Shown here piece after piece: positions 1-6,383 of a stretch of 6,458 nucleotides of DNA (position 1 is its first letter; each line of letters opens with the position of its first letter). Origin of the DNA: CAZKFN01 sp964552035. Lineage in GTDB: Bacteria > Bacteroidota > Bacteroidia > Flavobacteriales_E > Vicingaceae. Where the stretch lies: positions 1 through 6,458 of the forward strand of contig CAZKFN010000107.1 of NCBI GenBank assembly GCA_964552035.1, given 5' to 3'. The notes beneath the pieces were generated by a model. That model saw only the letters and a list, made by a program, of their open reading frames with translations, ran no database searches and was not told the origin of the DNA. The translations under genes and the position numbers were made by a program.

Positions 1-657
1 TAATCCCTCATAATAAGCAGTATCTGAACAATAGGCATAAGCTTTTGGCTCCTCAAAATCTTTTGTTAAAGTTTCATTTTTTATAACTTTTCCATCTACT
101 TTGGAAATGTAATCTTCTCCTAAAGTTAAGGCATGTCGAGCATAAGTAGGTATTTGATAATGCTCTAATAATTTTGGAATAAGCTTTCTTGGTTTTTCCT
201 TTTCCTCAAATTTAAATCCATAACACTTTATTCTATGTTTTAAAGGAATAGTACTAACCTTTAAACGCTCTGTCTCCAAAAGTAATTGCCCTGCTTTAGT
301 GACTTCATGAAAATAAATGGGAAAGGAAAAATCTGAGCCGGCACATTTAAACTGCAACTCAATAATTTCTTGTAAGCCTTTTGGGGCATAGATATTCATA
401 GGCTTTTCTCTACCTAAAAGTCGTAAGCTAGAAAGTAGGCCAACAAGACCAAAATAATGATCTCCATGTAAATGAGAGATAAAAATATGGCTTATCTTCT
501 GAAGCTTTACTTTTCTATGTCTCAAATTGATTTGTGTTGCCTCGCCACAATCCAAAAGAAAAACCTCATTGCCCATTTGCACGACTTGAGCAGATTGATT
601 AGCATAAGTCGTTGGTAAAGCAGAACCGCTGCCAATTATGGTGACAGAAAACTCCAT
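1..657 (-). CDS. rnz: Ribonuclease Z, 3' tRNA-processing endonuclease (C-terminus cut by window edge)
   Basis: This is a metallo-beta-lactamase-fold endonuclease that removes the 3' trailer from tRNA precursors in the cytoplasm. I translated 219 residues from the ATG at 657-655; the family is usually about 300 residues, so roughly the last quarter lies left of the window. Visible features are the N-terminal strand VTIIGSGSALPT, the strand ending LLDCGEA (34-40), the zinc motif SHLHGDH (His62, His64, Asp66, His67), PLKHRI with the next metal His (141), a charged arm at about 150-195 that corresponds to the tRNA-binding exosite, and YCSDT (209-213), whose Asp212 is the bridging metal ligand. 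The last His motif is off the edge. The start codon overlaps the stop of the upstream STAS gene (TAATG), so translational coupling is likely. The family assignment is near certain; activity is inferred from the motifs. Confidence 0.94.
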   Translation of the reverse strand, partial: MEFSVTIIGSGSALPTTYANQSAQVVQMGNEVFLLDCGEATQINLRHRKVKLQKISHIFISHLHGDHYFGLVGLLSSLRLLGREKPMNIYAPKGLQEIIELQFKCAGSDFSFPIYFHEVTKAGQLLLETERLKVSTIPLKHRIKCYGFKFEEKEKPRKLIPKLLEHYQIPTYARHALTLGEDYISKVDGKVIKNETLTKDFEEPKAYAYCSDTAYYEGL

Positions 658-1052
658 TATATTGTAAAATCCTCATCCAAATCACCTAATTCCTTTTCCA
701 ATTCCACCATATATAAATAATCTTCTGCTTCACTAAACGTATAAGAAGCATGAATTTCTTGAGGGCTTTGTATGCTTTCTATTTGTTCTTTAACGGCATT
801 ACTTACATTACAAATCACAATAAAACCATCTTTTTCAATGACAACAGCATTGGCTTTTTGAAGGAACTTTAAAATTGTAGCATCACAATTCACCACCTTT
901 TCAAAGTCAAACATTATATTTTTAACTAATTTATTATCAACATCTTTAAGAGTCTCATCTGAATCTTTTGATGAAATGGATAAATCTTCTATTAATGCCT
1001 TGATGTATAAATAATTTTCTTTTTCTTCTACTGTAAAAATTGAACTGTTCAT
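657..1052 (-). CDS. Small STAS-like (anti-sigma-antagonist-like) protein upstream of rnz
   Basis: This 131-residue soluble protein has no signal peptide or membrane segment. The middle resembles a STAS domain: a strand IMFDFEKVVNCD (46-57) followed by an alpha-helix ATILKFLQKANAVVIEKDG and a second strand FIVICNVS (77-84), then a helix VKEQIES. This matches the 'vvlDls...DSsgl...L' then 'l.l.nvs..v...l' pattern of SpoIIAA-like proteins. The tail (about 105-131) is acidic. The position that is the phosphorylated Ser in classical antagonists (D-S-S-G) reads D57-A58-T59-I60, so classical phospho-switching is unlikely. It sits directly upstream of rnz with a one-base overlap, and from memory an equivalent pair is common in Bacteroidota. 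The role is unknown; the fold assignment rests on pattern only and should be treated as probable. Confidence 0.75.
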   Translation of the reverse strand: MNSSIFTVEEKENYLYIKALIEDLSISSKDSDETLKDVDNKLVKNIMFDFEKVVNCDATILKFLQKANAVVIEKDGFIVICNVSNAVKEQIESIQSPQEIHASYTFSEAEDYLYMVELEKELGDLDEDFTI

Positions 1053-1073
1053 AGCTTTAAAACTTTAGGCAAA

Positions 1074-1105
1074 CAAAGGTAATTATTATTCCATTCCTTT
1101 TCCAA
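1074..1105 (-). promoter_or_regulatory. Candidate promoter for STAS-rnz inside the pyrB 3' end
   Basis: On the minus strand TACCTTTG (1081-1074) fits the Bacteroidota -7 box TAnnTTTG exactly. A TTG (1105-1103) lies 21 bases upstream, within the 17-23 spacing known for flavobacterial promoters. Transcription would begin about 15-20 bases before the STAS start codon at 1052. The -33 element lies within the last codons of pyrB, so STAS-rnz could be expressed independently of the pyr genes. This is sequence pattern only. Confidence 0.5.
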
Positions 1106-2033
1106 CTGCTGCAAGCAAGTATAACACAGCCATTCTAATTGCCACTCCATTTTCCACTTGATTAAGAATAATGGAATTTTCAGAATCAGCCAATTCAGAG
1201 GAAATCTCTACTCCCCTATTGATAGGTCCTGGGTGCATAATTAAAGGTTTCCTTTTTACTTTTCTCAAGCGTTCGGAGGTCAAACCGTAAAGGTTGTGAT
1301 ATTCTCTAATGGAAGGAAAAAACTTCACATTGTATTTGCTTCCTTGCCTCTCCAACTGAATTCTCAACATCATGCAAATATCTGCCCAGTAAAGAGCATC
1401 ATCTAGTTTTGTAAAAATTTCTACACCCAGCTCTCCAATATACTTAGGCATCAAAGTCATAGGCCCACAAAGCCGAACTTCTGCACCTAATTTTTTAAGG
1501 CAATAAATATTGGAAAGAGCCACTCTTGAATGGAGAATATCTCCAATAATTACTATTTTTTTCCCTTTAACATCCCCGTACTTTTCTCTAATACTATAAG
1601 CATCTAATAAGGCTTGAGTAGGATGTTCATGTGCCCCATCTCCAGCATTAATAATGTTGGCATCAATGTGTTTGCTAAGAAAAACGGGAGCACCGGGATT
1701 GGGGTGACGCATCACCACCATGTCCACTTTCATGGCTAGAATATTGTTAACCGTATCAATTAGTGTTTCTCCTTTAGCAACAGAAGATGCTGCTGCAGAA
1801 AAATTAATCACATCGGCAGAAAGTCTTTTTTCAGCTAAATCAAAAGATAATTTAGTTCGAGTTGAATTTTCAAAAAACAAGTTAGCAATGGTAATGTCTC
1901 TTAAAGAAGGCACCTTTTTTATGGGTCGATTAATTACCTCCTTGAAATTATCAGCTGTTTCAAATATCAAGTGAATATCAGCCACAGAAAGCTGTTTAAT
2001 ACCCAATAAGTGTTTGCTAGATAATTTTCCCAT
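1086..2033 (-). CDS. pyrB: Aspartate carbamoyltransferase catalytic subunit
   Basis: It catalyses carbamoyl phosphate + L-aspartate to N-carbamoyl-aspartate and phosphate, the committed step of pyrimidine synthesis, in the cytoplasm. The protein is 315 residues, the normal length for the catalytic chain. In order it shows the carbamoyl-phosphate loop ENSTRT (55-60), SSVAKGE with the incoming-subunit Ser84/Lys87 equivalents, MRHPNPG (108-114), HEHPTQALLD (135-144), GDILHSRVA (164-172), the aspartate-binding R-x-Q at MLRIQLER (222-229) and the closing HPGPINRGVE (267-276). All known catalytic residues are present. I chose the ATG at 2033, which overlaps the pyrR stop (TGATG); a GTG one codon upstream is possible. 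No pyrI regulatory-chain gene is adjacent, so this is probably an unregulated trimer or depends on partners elsewhere. Control most likely comes through co-transcription with pyrR. Confidence 0.97.
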   Translation of the reverse strand: MGKLSSKHLLGIKQLSVADIHLIFETADNFKEVINRPIKKVPSLRDITIANLFFENSTRTKLSFDLAEKRLSADVINFSAAASSVAKGETLIDTVNNILAMKVDMVVMRHPNPGAPVFLSKHIDANIINAGDGAHEHPTQALLDAYSIREKYGDVKGKKIVIIGDILHSRVALSNIYCLKKLGAEVRLCGPMTLMPKYIGELGVEIFTKLDDALYWADICMMLRIQLERQGSKYNVKFFPSIREYHNLYGLTSERLRKVKRKPLIMHPGPINRGVEISSELADSENSIILNQVENGVAIRMAVLYLLAAVGKGME

Positions 2034-2584
2034 CACTTCTGTTTTGTTTCTTTTAAAATCACCTGATTTTTACCTTCTATTTCATCCCATTGCGCTTCTA
2101 CCCTTTCGCTTTCAACAGAATCAACGGCGATACCTATATAATCCGGCTGAATGGGCAAATGCCTGCTGTATCTTCTATCTACCAAAACCAGCAACTCTAC
2201 CAAGTCTGGACGACCATAAGCGAGCATAGCATCCAAACCGGAGCGAATGGTTCTACCAGTGTACAATACATCATCAATTAAAATGACCTTTTTACCTTCA
2301 ATGATAAAATCAATTTGAGTTTTATTGGGAATGAGCAAACCTTCTCTTCTTCTAAAATCATCTCTAAAAAAAGTAGTATCCAAACTCCCTAAAGGTACTT
2401 TTGTATGCCCTAGAATAGCATGCAGCTCTTTGTGAATTCTTTTGGCTAAATAAACCCCTCTAGGCTGAAGGCCAATCAATACGGAATTGGAAAAATCGTT
2501 ATGCCTTTCAATCAATTGAAAGCAAAATCGCTTAATGGTGAGCGAAAGTTGCGTGTGATTTAGTATTAAGCGTTTACTTTTCAT
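2033..2584 (-). CDS. pyrR: PyrR, pyrimidine regulator / uracil phosphoribosyltransferase
   Basis: This is a type I phosphoribosyltransferase-fold protein of 183 residues, the usual PyrR length. In Bacillus PyrR binds pyr mRNA in a UMP-dependent way to control attenuation, and it also makes UMP from uracil and PRPP. Seen here are LIGLQPRGVYLA (36-47), the PyrR-typical SLDTTFFRDDF (67-77), the PRPP-binding signature VILIDDVLYTGRT (100-112) with both acidic residues, and LVDRRYSRHLPIQPDYIG (134-151). The gene overlaps pyrB by one base, which supports a joint pyrimidine unit. The start ATG at 2584-2582 is preceded within about 10 bases by a -7-like box, which leaves almost no 5' leader. No attenuator hairpin or PyrR-binding consensus is visible upstream, so the RNA-binding role in this organism is uncertain; the enzymatic role is well supported. 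Confidence 0.95.
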   Translation of the reverse strand: MKSKRLILNHTQLSLTIKRFCFQLIERHNDFSNSVLIGLQPRGVYLAKRIHKELHAILGHTKVPLGSLDTTFFRDDFRRREGLLIPNKTQIDFIIEGKKVILIDDVLYTGRTIRSGLDAMLAYGRPDLVELLVLVDRRYSRHLPIQPDYIGIAVDSVESERVEAQWDEIEGKNQVILKETKQK

Positions 2585-2592
2585 TTACGCTA

Positions 2593-2600
2593 CAAATATA
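2593..2600 (-). promoter_or_regulatory. Candidate -7 box for pyrR-pyrB
   Basis: On the minus strand TATATTTG (2600-2593) matches TAnnTTTG exactly and lies 8 bases before the pyrR ATG. I see no good TTG at the expected -33 distance, so the promoter is half supported. If used, the transcript would start within a few bases of the start codon, giving a leaderless or nearly leaderless mRNA. Confidence 0.45.
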
Positions 2601-2659
2601 AGGCATTCGTTTTAAATTTTTAGTCTCTTAGAAAATAGAAATATCCTATTCTTATAATA

Positions 2660-3715
2660 CTAAATTTCTTTTAAGTAAGCCAACAATTCCTTTTGAATTG
2701 TTGTAAAACGTGTTTGAGCATGTGCTCCATAAATAAATATAAAAGCATAATAAACGAAAGTCAATTCAAAAAGCTCCCATTCCTCTGCTATAATGGTGTC
2801 TTTATATTCCTTTTTTAACCAATCTAAGGCATAAACCTCTTCCTGAATAAAATCACTGATTAGAAATTTCCAAAAAATATAAGCAACTTCATATCCAGCA
2901 GGTCTTAAACCAAATGTATCCCAATCAATTATGACGTTAGAACTAATTAAATTACTAGGGTTTAAATCTCCATGAGTTAATACTTTTCTATTTGTTTGAA
3001 TTGATGCTTCAATTAGATTAACCTTAATATTTTGATTGAGAAGATAGGATTTAATAATGGACTCATATTGTATAAGCATTAAAGATAAATTATTTATTTT
3101 CAAAAATTTAGGTGCAACTTTTATCAAGGTTTCTATTGTATTATCAAATGAAGCTTCGTATAAATATTTCGAAATATTAATAATGGCTTTATCTTTCTCT
3201 TTTTCATTATGGGGGATTTCTATAAACTTATAATATAAAATTGTAAGAAAATCAGATGAGAAGGAATAGGATATTTCAGCGGTTTTAATATGCTTTTGAA
3301 TTAAAGGATAGGCATTTTTAAAAAACCAATTTGATGAATGTATGGATATGTATCCCAAGTGAGTAAAGTAAACTTTCTCTACATAATACTCTCCATTTAT
3401 TTTTACTTTCCGATAAACATTCAGGTTATCCCTTCCACCACCAGGAACATTCATAAATACAGCCTTGCTATAAATTTTTTCCCAATTTGGAACATAATAT
3501 TGAAGTACTTCTTCATACAGTTGTGTATTGTGTGTATGTCTAAAATAAGCCGCATATTTTTTAAATAAAATAGTCTTTAATGTTAGAGGTTCTTCTTGGT
3601 CAATCATCTTAATAAAACTCTCCTTGGTTACAGGAGTTCTATTGATTCGTATAGAAAAGCCCTTCCATCTTAAGAACTTATATATAATCCTTCTTACCTT
3701 ATTCATTTTACTCAT
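2660..3715 (-). CDS. Aminoglycoside-phosphotransferase/choline-kinase-like protein, substrate unknown
   Basis: This 351-residue cytoplasmic protein has a kinase-like phosphotransferase core. A Gly-rich stretch VPGGGRDN (90-97) followed by VYRKVKINGEYYVEKVYF (100-117) looks like the N-lobe, with Lys114 as the candidate ATP-anchoring Lys. The C-lobe has the catalytic loop LTHGDLNPSN (246-255: His248, Asp250, Asn255), and VIIDWDTFG (261-269) supplies the metal-binding Asp264. This is the HGDxxxxN...IDWD pattern of APH, choline kinase and fructosamine kinase families. About 90 residues precede the core, beginning with a basic helix (MSKMNKVRRIIYKFLRWKG). The substrate cannot be read from the sequence; lipid-linked or sugar-derived small molecules are as plausible as antibiotics, so this should not be called a resistance gene. 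It begins 29 bases after the secreted-protein gene and may share its transcript. Base composition is unusually AT-rich: 22.5% GC over 2941-3180 by hand count, against 39% in pyrB 1261-1500. This could indicate transfer or relaxed constraint. Confidence 0.82.
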   Translation of the reverse strand: MSKMNKVRRIIYKFLRWKGFSIRINRTPVTKESFIKMIDQEEPLTLKTILFKKYAAYFRHTHNTQLYEEVLQYYVPNWEKIYSKAVFMNVPGGGRDNLNVYRKVKINGEYYVEKVYFTHLGYISIHSSNWFFKNAYPLIQKHIKTAEISYSFSSDFLTILYYKFIEIPHNEKEKDKAIINISKYLYEASFDNTIETLIKVAPKFLKINNLSLMLIQYESIIKSYLLNQNIKVNLIEASIQTNRKVLTHGDLNPSNLISSNVIIDWDTFGLRPAGYEVAYIFWKFLISDFIQEEVYALDWLKKEYKDTIIAEEWELFELTFVYYAFIFIYGAHAQTRFTTIQKELLAYLKEI

Positions 3716-3744
3716 CGTATAAAAAATGATTCTTTTTTGTTGGG

Positions 3745-4341
3745 TTAATCGTTTTGTGGAAAATAAATGGGATACAACTCGTTGTAAGTTTTTAAAGCCA
3801 AGATTAAATCAGCTTGCTTTTTTCTCTTGAGTTTTTTGAAATTTTTATAAAGTAGGGCGTCTTTTTCAAAATAAGGTTCTAAATTTTTATAAGAAAGGAG
3901 TTCAACTTTACCGGTGTTAAAGTCCATAAACAAGTGCTCCATCTTTTTACTTACCCTTTCTACAGGAAAACCATAGGCATCTACTGTATTATATCTGCTT
4001 ATAAAAATAGCGGAAAAATGAGTTAATTGCCCCATATTGATGAACCTCCAATACGCACCCGTATAGGAAATGTAAACGTTATGGGCTTGGGAATACCCCC
4101 AAATTTTAGAAGGAGGAACTTTAACCATTTTATTGAGCGAATCGTTGTACCAATATAAATCACTTCCTCTTCTTTCTATGGCTTGGGTATAACTGGGTTG
4201 ATTCTTTTTAAAATCTTCAAAATTGGCATAAATACCCTCTTTAAAAGCAAAGCCACTGCTGTACTGCAGCATCTCTATTGAATCTTCTTGAGATAAAAGA
4301 GAGAAGGGAAATAAAAGAAAAACAAATAGAAGTTTTTTCAT
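3745..4341 (-). CDS. Secreted protein of unknown function
   Basis: I do not recognise a named family. The 198-residue product starts with a clean signal peptide: MKK, a hydrophobic core LLFVFLLFPFSLL, and probable cleavage at LLS|Q (about 17/18). This is typical of Bacteroidota exported proteins. No Cys follows, so it is not a lipoprotein; it is likely periplasmic or outer-membrane associated. The mature part is rich in aromatic residues. It contains GIYANFEDFKKNQPS (36-50), a motif style I have seen in secreted Bacteroidota proteins of unknown role, then KIWGYSQAHNVYISYTGAYWRFINMGQLTHF (79-109), which looks like beta-strands of a small repeat or barrel-like domain. The C-terminal third is basic (KNFKKLKRKK, 166-175) and probably helical. 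There is no transmembrane segment after the signal. It is the first gene of the minus-strand run and precedes the kinase-like gene. Confidence 0.8.
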   Translation of the reverse strand: MKKLLFVFLLFPFSLLSQEDSIEMLQYSSGFAFKEGIYANFEDFKKNQPSYTQAIERRGSDLYWYNDSLNKMVKVPPSKIWGYSQAHNVYISYTGAYWRFINMGQLTHFSAIFISRYNTVDAYGFPVERVSKKMEHLFMDFNTGKVELLSYKNLEPYFEKDALLYKNFKKLKRKKQADLILALKTYNELYPIYFPQND

Positions 4342-4377
4342 GCCGGCAAGTTATTGCAATTTTAAGCCCTTAAAAAA

Positions 4378-4385
4378 CAAAAATA
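4378..4385 (-). promoter_or_regulatory. Candidate -7 box for the secreted-protein gene
   Basis: TATTTTTG on the minus strand (4385-4378) fits TAnnTTTG and would give a 5' leader of about 30 bases. The nearest upstream TTG is only 10 bases away, so the -33 part is poor. The AT-rich context makes chance matches likely. Confidence 0.3.
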
Positions 4386-4731
4386 ACTTTATTACCAAGA
4401 CTTTTATACTTAATTTAAAAAATATATTTTAGTTTACTACCATCCAATTAAAAGTTATTTCTATATAAACGGAAGTATTAGGTTAGGGTTTTAAAGATTT
4501 TCTAAGGTTTTAATCGCAGGATGAGTTTTGTTTCATTTTCTTAGGGCGAAATAAAAAAATTACTTGCAAATAAGAGAAACCTATTAATAGAAATGTCGAT
4601 AAAGCCTAATAAAGTTAAGGTAGGTACCATATATTTAGATGGATATGAAGTTGAGTTTGTTTGGACTTATGATGTTTTATAATTTTATCGGGCAACAATG
4701 ATTTTAGACAATTTGCTTTATTGGCACAGTA

Positions 4732-4765
4732 TTGCATTAATAAAGCTAACTAAAACATAAATTTG
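4732..4765 (+). promoter_or_regulatory. Candidate promoter for alkC(-ftnA)
   Basis: TAAATTTG (4758-4765) is an exact TAnnTTTG box. A TTG at 4732-4734 lies 23 bases upstream, at the edge of the accepted spacing. Transcription would start about 10-15 bases before the ATG at 4785, giving a short leader. This would be the main promoter for both plus-strand genes. Confidence 0.45.
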
Positions 4766-4784
4766 CCCAGAATACAATTTGACC

Positions 4785-5876
4785 ATGGCCCAAGCATTAA
4801 AAGACCTATTTGCCCCTGAATTTTTCACACATTTCTTAGAACACTGGCAAAAGCTACAAGCTTCAATTAATTCCCAAGACTTTCTAAAAGCCGTGTATCA
4901 AGAAAATTGGGAGAATTTTGAATTAAAACAAAGACTTGCACATATCACTCAATGTATGCACAAACAATTGCCGGAAGATTATGCAGATGCAATTGAGATT
5001 TTAAAGTCTCTTAGCCAAAAGCTTAGCCTGGAAGGAAAGGAGCGTATAGAATATTATTTTATTCCAACCTATATCGAGTACTATGGTCTCCCCCATTTTG
5101 AGGAATCCTTAAAAGCCATAGAAGAAATTACTAAATACTATTCCTGCGAATTTGCTGTACGTCCTTTTTTAACACAAAACCCTCAAAAGACCATGCGACA
5201 AATGCAAGCGTGGAGCTTTCATCCTCATCCTAAAGTGAGAAGGTTAGCATCAGAAGGTTGCAGACCGCATTTACCTTGGGCAAAACATCTCAATTTACCC
5301 ACCAACTTAACCCTACCTATTCTAGAGGAGTTAAAATCTGATCCTTCTCTATTTGTGAGAAAAAGTGTTGCTAATCATTTAAATGATTTATCCAAAACTC
5401 AAACTGCTTTGTTTAAACAACTGCTTAAACAGTGGAAAGGATTAGATAAAAATTGCGATTGGGTTTTAAAACACGCTTCCAGAACTTTAATAAAGGCTGG
5501 AGATAAAGAAGTGTTAGCGGCATTTGGATTCAAAGCTGTTGAGCAAATATCCATTCAAGAATTTCAATTGAAATTTAACAGCATTGAACAGGGGGAGGAA
5601 TTGCCTTTTTCATTTCAAATAAACAATCAGGCTCCTCAAAAACAACATCTAAGAATAGAATATGCTCTTTTTTATAAAAAAGCCAACGGCAAACACAACT
5701 CAAAGGTTTTTAAGATATCGGAACGAGTTATTCAACCCAAGGAAACTATCACAATTCATAAAAAACATTCCTTCAGAAAATTAAGCAGTAGAAAATATTA
5801 TGAAGGGCTTCATTTTATTCAGTTAATTCTCAATGGACATCCATTAAATAAACTTAACTTTACCTTAAAAATATAA
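4785..5876 (+). CDS. alkC: AlkC-type 3-methyladenine DNA glycosylase with Ig-like C-terminal domain
   Basis: This is a HEAT-like-repeat alkyl-DNA glycosylase. Family members excise cationic alkylated bases such as 3-methyladenine without flipping the base. The protein has 363 residues from the ATG at 4785; a TTG two codons upstream is in frame, but the ATG is the better start. Paired helices fill residues 1-250. The diagnostic blocks are FHPHPKVRRLASEGCRPHLPWA (145-166), LPILEELKSDPSLFVRKSVANHLNDLSK (177-204) and WVLKHASRTLIKAG (226-239); the basic and aromatic residues in these helices form the DNA-facing concave surface in AlkC/AlkD structures. Residues from about 255 to the end are beta-rich (FSFQINNQ, LRIEYALFYKKANG, KVFKISE, YYEGLHFIQLILNG) and match the Ig-like domain of one AlkC subclass. 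It is followed 24 bases later by ferritin. Family confidence is high; substrate range is inferred from the family. Confidence 0.88.
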   Translation: MAQALKDLFAPEFFTHFLEHWQKLQASINSQDFLKAVYQENWENFELKQRLAHITQCMHKQLPEDYADAIEILKSLSQKLSLEGKERIEYYFIPTYIEYYGLPHFEESLKAIEEITKYYSCEFAVRPFLTQNPQKTMRQMQAWSFHPHPKVRRLASEGCRPHLPWAKHLNLPTNLTLPILEELKSDPSLFVRKSVANHLNDLSKTQTALFKQLLKQWKGLDKNCDWVLKHASRTLIKAGDKEVLAAFGFKAVEQISIQEFQLKFNSIEQGEELPFSFQINNQAPQKQHLRIEYALFYKKANGKHNSKVFKISERVIQPKETITIHKKHSFRKLSSRKYYEGLHFIQLILNGHPLNKLNFTLKI

Positions 5877-5900
5877 GCATTCACATTAAATTGTACAACT

Positions 5901-6383
5901 ATGTTATCTCCAATAATTGAAAAGAAGTTACAAAATCAAATTCACGAAGAATCAGCTGCTTCACAAATGTATTTAGCTATGGCATGTTGGGCTGAAGTAA
6001 AAGGTTTTAGCGGTGCTGCAAAGTTTTTATATGCCCATTCGGATGAGGAAAGAGAACATATGCTCAAGTTAATCAAATACATCAATGAAAGAGGCGGACA
6101 TGCTGTAATTCCTGCTTTAGAACCCCCTTTAAAAGATTACGATTCGCTTAAAAGTGTTTTTGAGAATATTTTAGAACAAGAAATTTTAGTAACTAAGTCC
6201 ATTAACGACATCATTACGGCTTGTTTAAAAGAAAACGATCACATGACCAATAACTTTATGCAATGGTATATTGCAGAACAACAAGAAGAAGAGGAAATGG
6301 CAAGGAACATCATCGATAAATTGGAGCTGATTGGCAGCGATACTTCCAGCTTATTCTTGTTTGACAAGGATTTGGGGAGCTAG
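5901..6383 (+). CDS. ftnA: Bacterial non-heme ferritin (ferroxidase type)
   Basis: It stores iron by oxidising Fe(II) and mineralising it inside a 24-subunit cytoplasmic shell. At 160 residues it has typical FtnA length and a four-helix bundle plus a short fifth helix. The di-iron centre is complete at E. coli FtnA-like positions: Glu17 and Tyr24 (helix A), Glu50 and His53 in SDEEREH (helix B), Glu94 in EQE (helix C), and Gln127 with Glu126/Glu129/Glu130 in AEQQEEEE (helix D), which also supplies the third iron site of FtnA-type proteins. There is no haem-ligand Met at the bacterioferritin position, so it is not Bfr, and it lacks the N-terminal Dps ligands. The 24-base gap after alkC has no good promoter box, so co-transcription is likely. 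The TAG stop lies inside the first copy of a short repeat that continues downstream. Confidence 0.96.
   Translation: MLSPIIEKKLQNQIHEESAASQMYLAMACWAEVKGFSGAAKFLYAHSDEEREHMLKLIKYINERGGHAVIPALEPPLKDYDSLKSVFENILEQEILVTKSINDIITACLKENDHMTNNFMQWYIAEQQEEEEMARNIIDKLELIGSDTSSLFLFDKDLGS

Larger units (their letters stand above)
4342..4784 (+). other. Divergent intergenic gap, about 440 bases, no confident gene
   Basis: The gap separates the minus-strand run from the plus-strand alkC-ftnA pair and is strongly AT-rich. Candidate promoters sit at both ends. I found no tRNA cloverleaf, strong terminator or long inverted repeat. The only coding hint is a 29-codon open frame on the plus strand (4593-4682, beginning MSIKPNKVKVGTIYLDGYEV). 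Beyond its TAA the same frame stays open to 4760. It lacks a recognisable promoter or family, so I do not call it a gene. An 8-base direct repeat GGTTTTAA occurs at 4487 and 4506 and is probably incidental. Confidence 0.6.

Noticed and set aside
1720..2281. Plus-strand open frames of 63-84 codons opposite pyrB and pyrR
   Set aside because: They lie antisense to two enzymes with complete conserved motifs, show no family resemblance and are composed of low-quality sequence; they are shadows of the real genes.
2601..2659. Terminator hairpin between the kinase-like gene and pyrR
   Set aside because: The minus strand shows AGAATA / TATTTCT as an imperfect short stem without a proper T-run, too weak to call.
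3338..3568. Plus-strand 76-codon open frame opposite the kinase-like gene
   Set aside because: It is antisense to an intact coding region, its hydrophobic content follows from AT-rich complement, and it has no promoter or homology signal.
2660..3715. Antibiotic-resistance gene call from the APH motif
   Set aside because: The HGDxxxxN and IDWD motifs define a broad kinase fold; nothing in the sequence points to aminoglycoside substrates.
4487..4513. Direct repeat GGTTTTAA x2, 19 bases apart
   Set aside because: An 8-base AT-rich match in a low-GC gap is expected by chance, and there is no third copy or symmetry.
4779..4784. TTG at 4779 as the alkC start
   Set aside because: It adds only two residues; the ATG at 4785 is the stronger codon and gives normal spacing to the promoter-like box.
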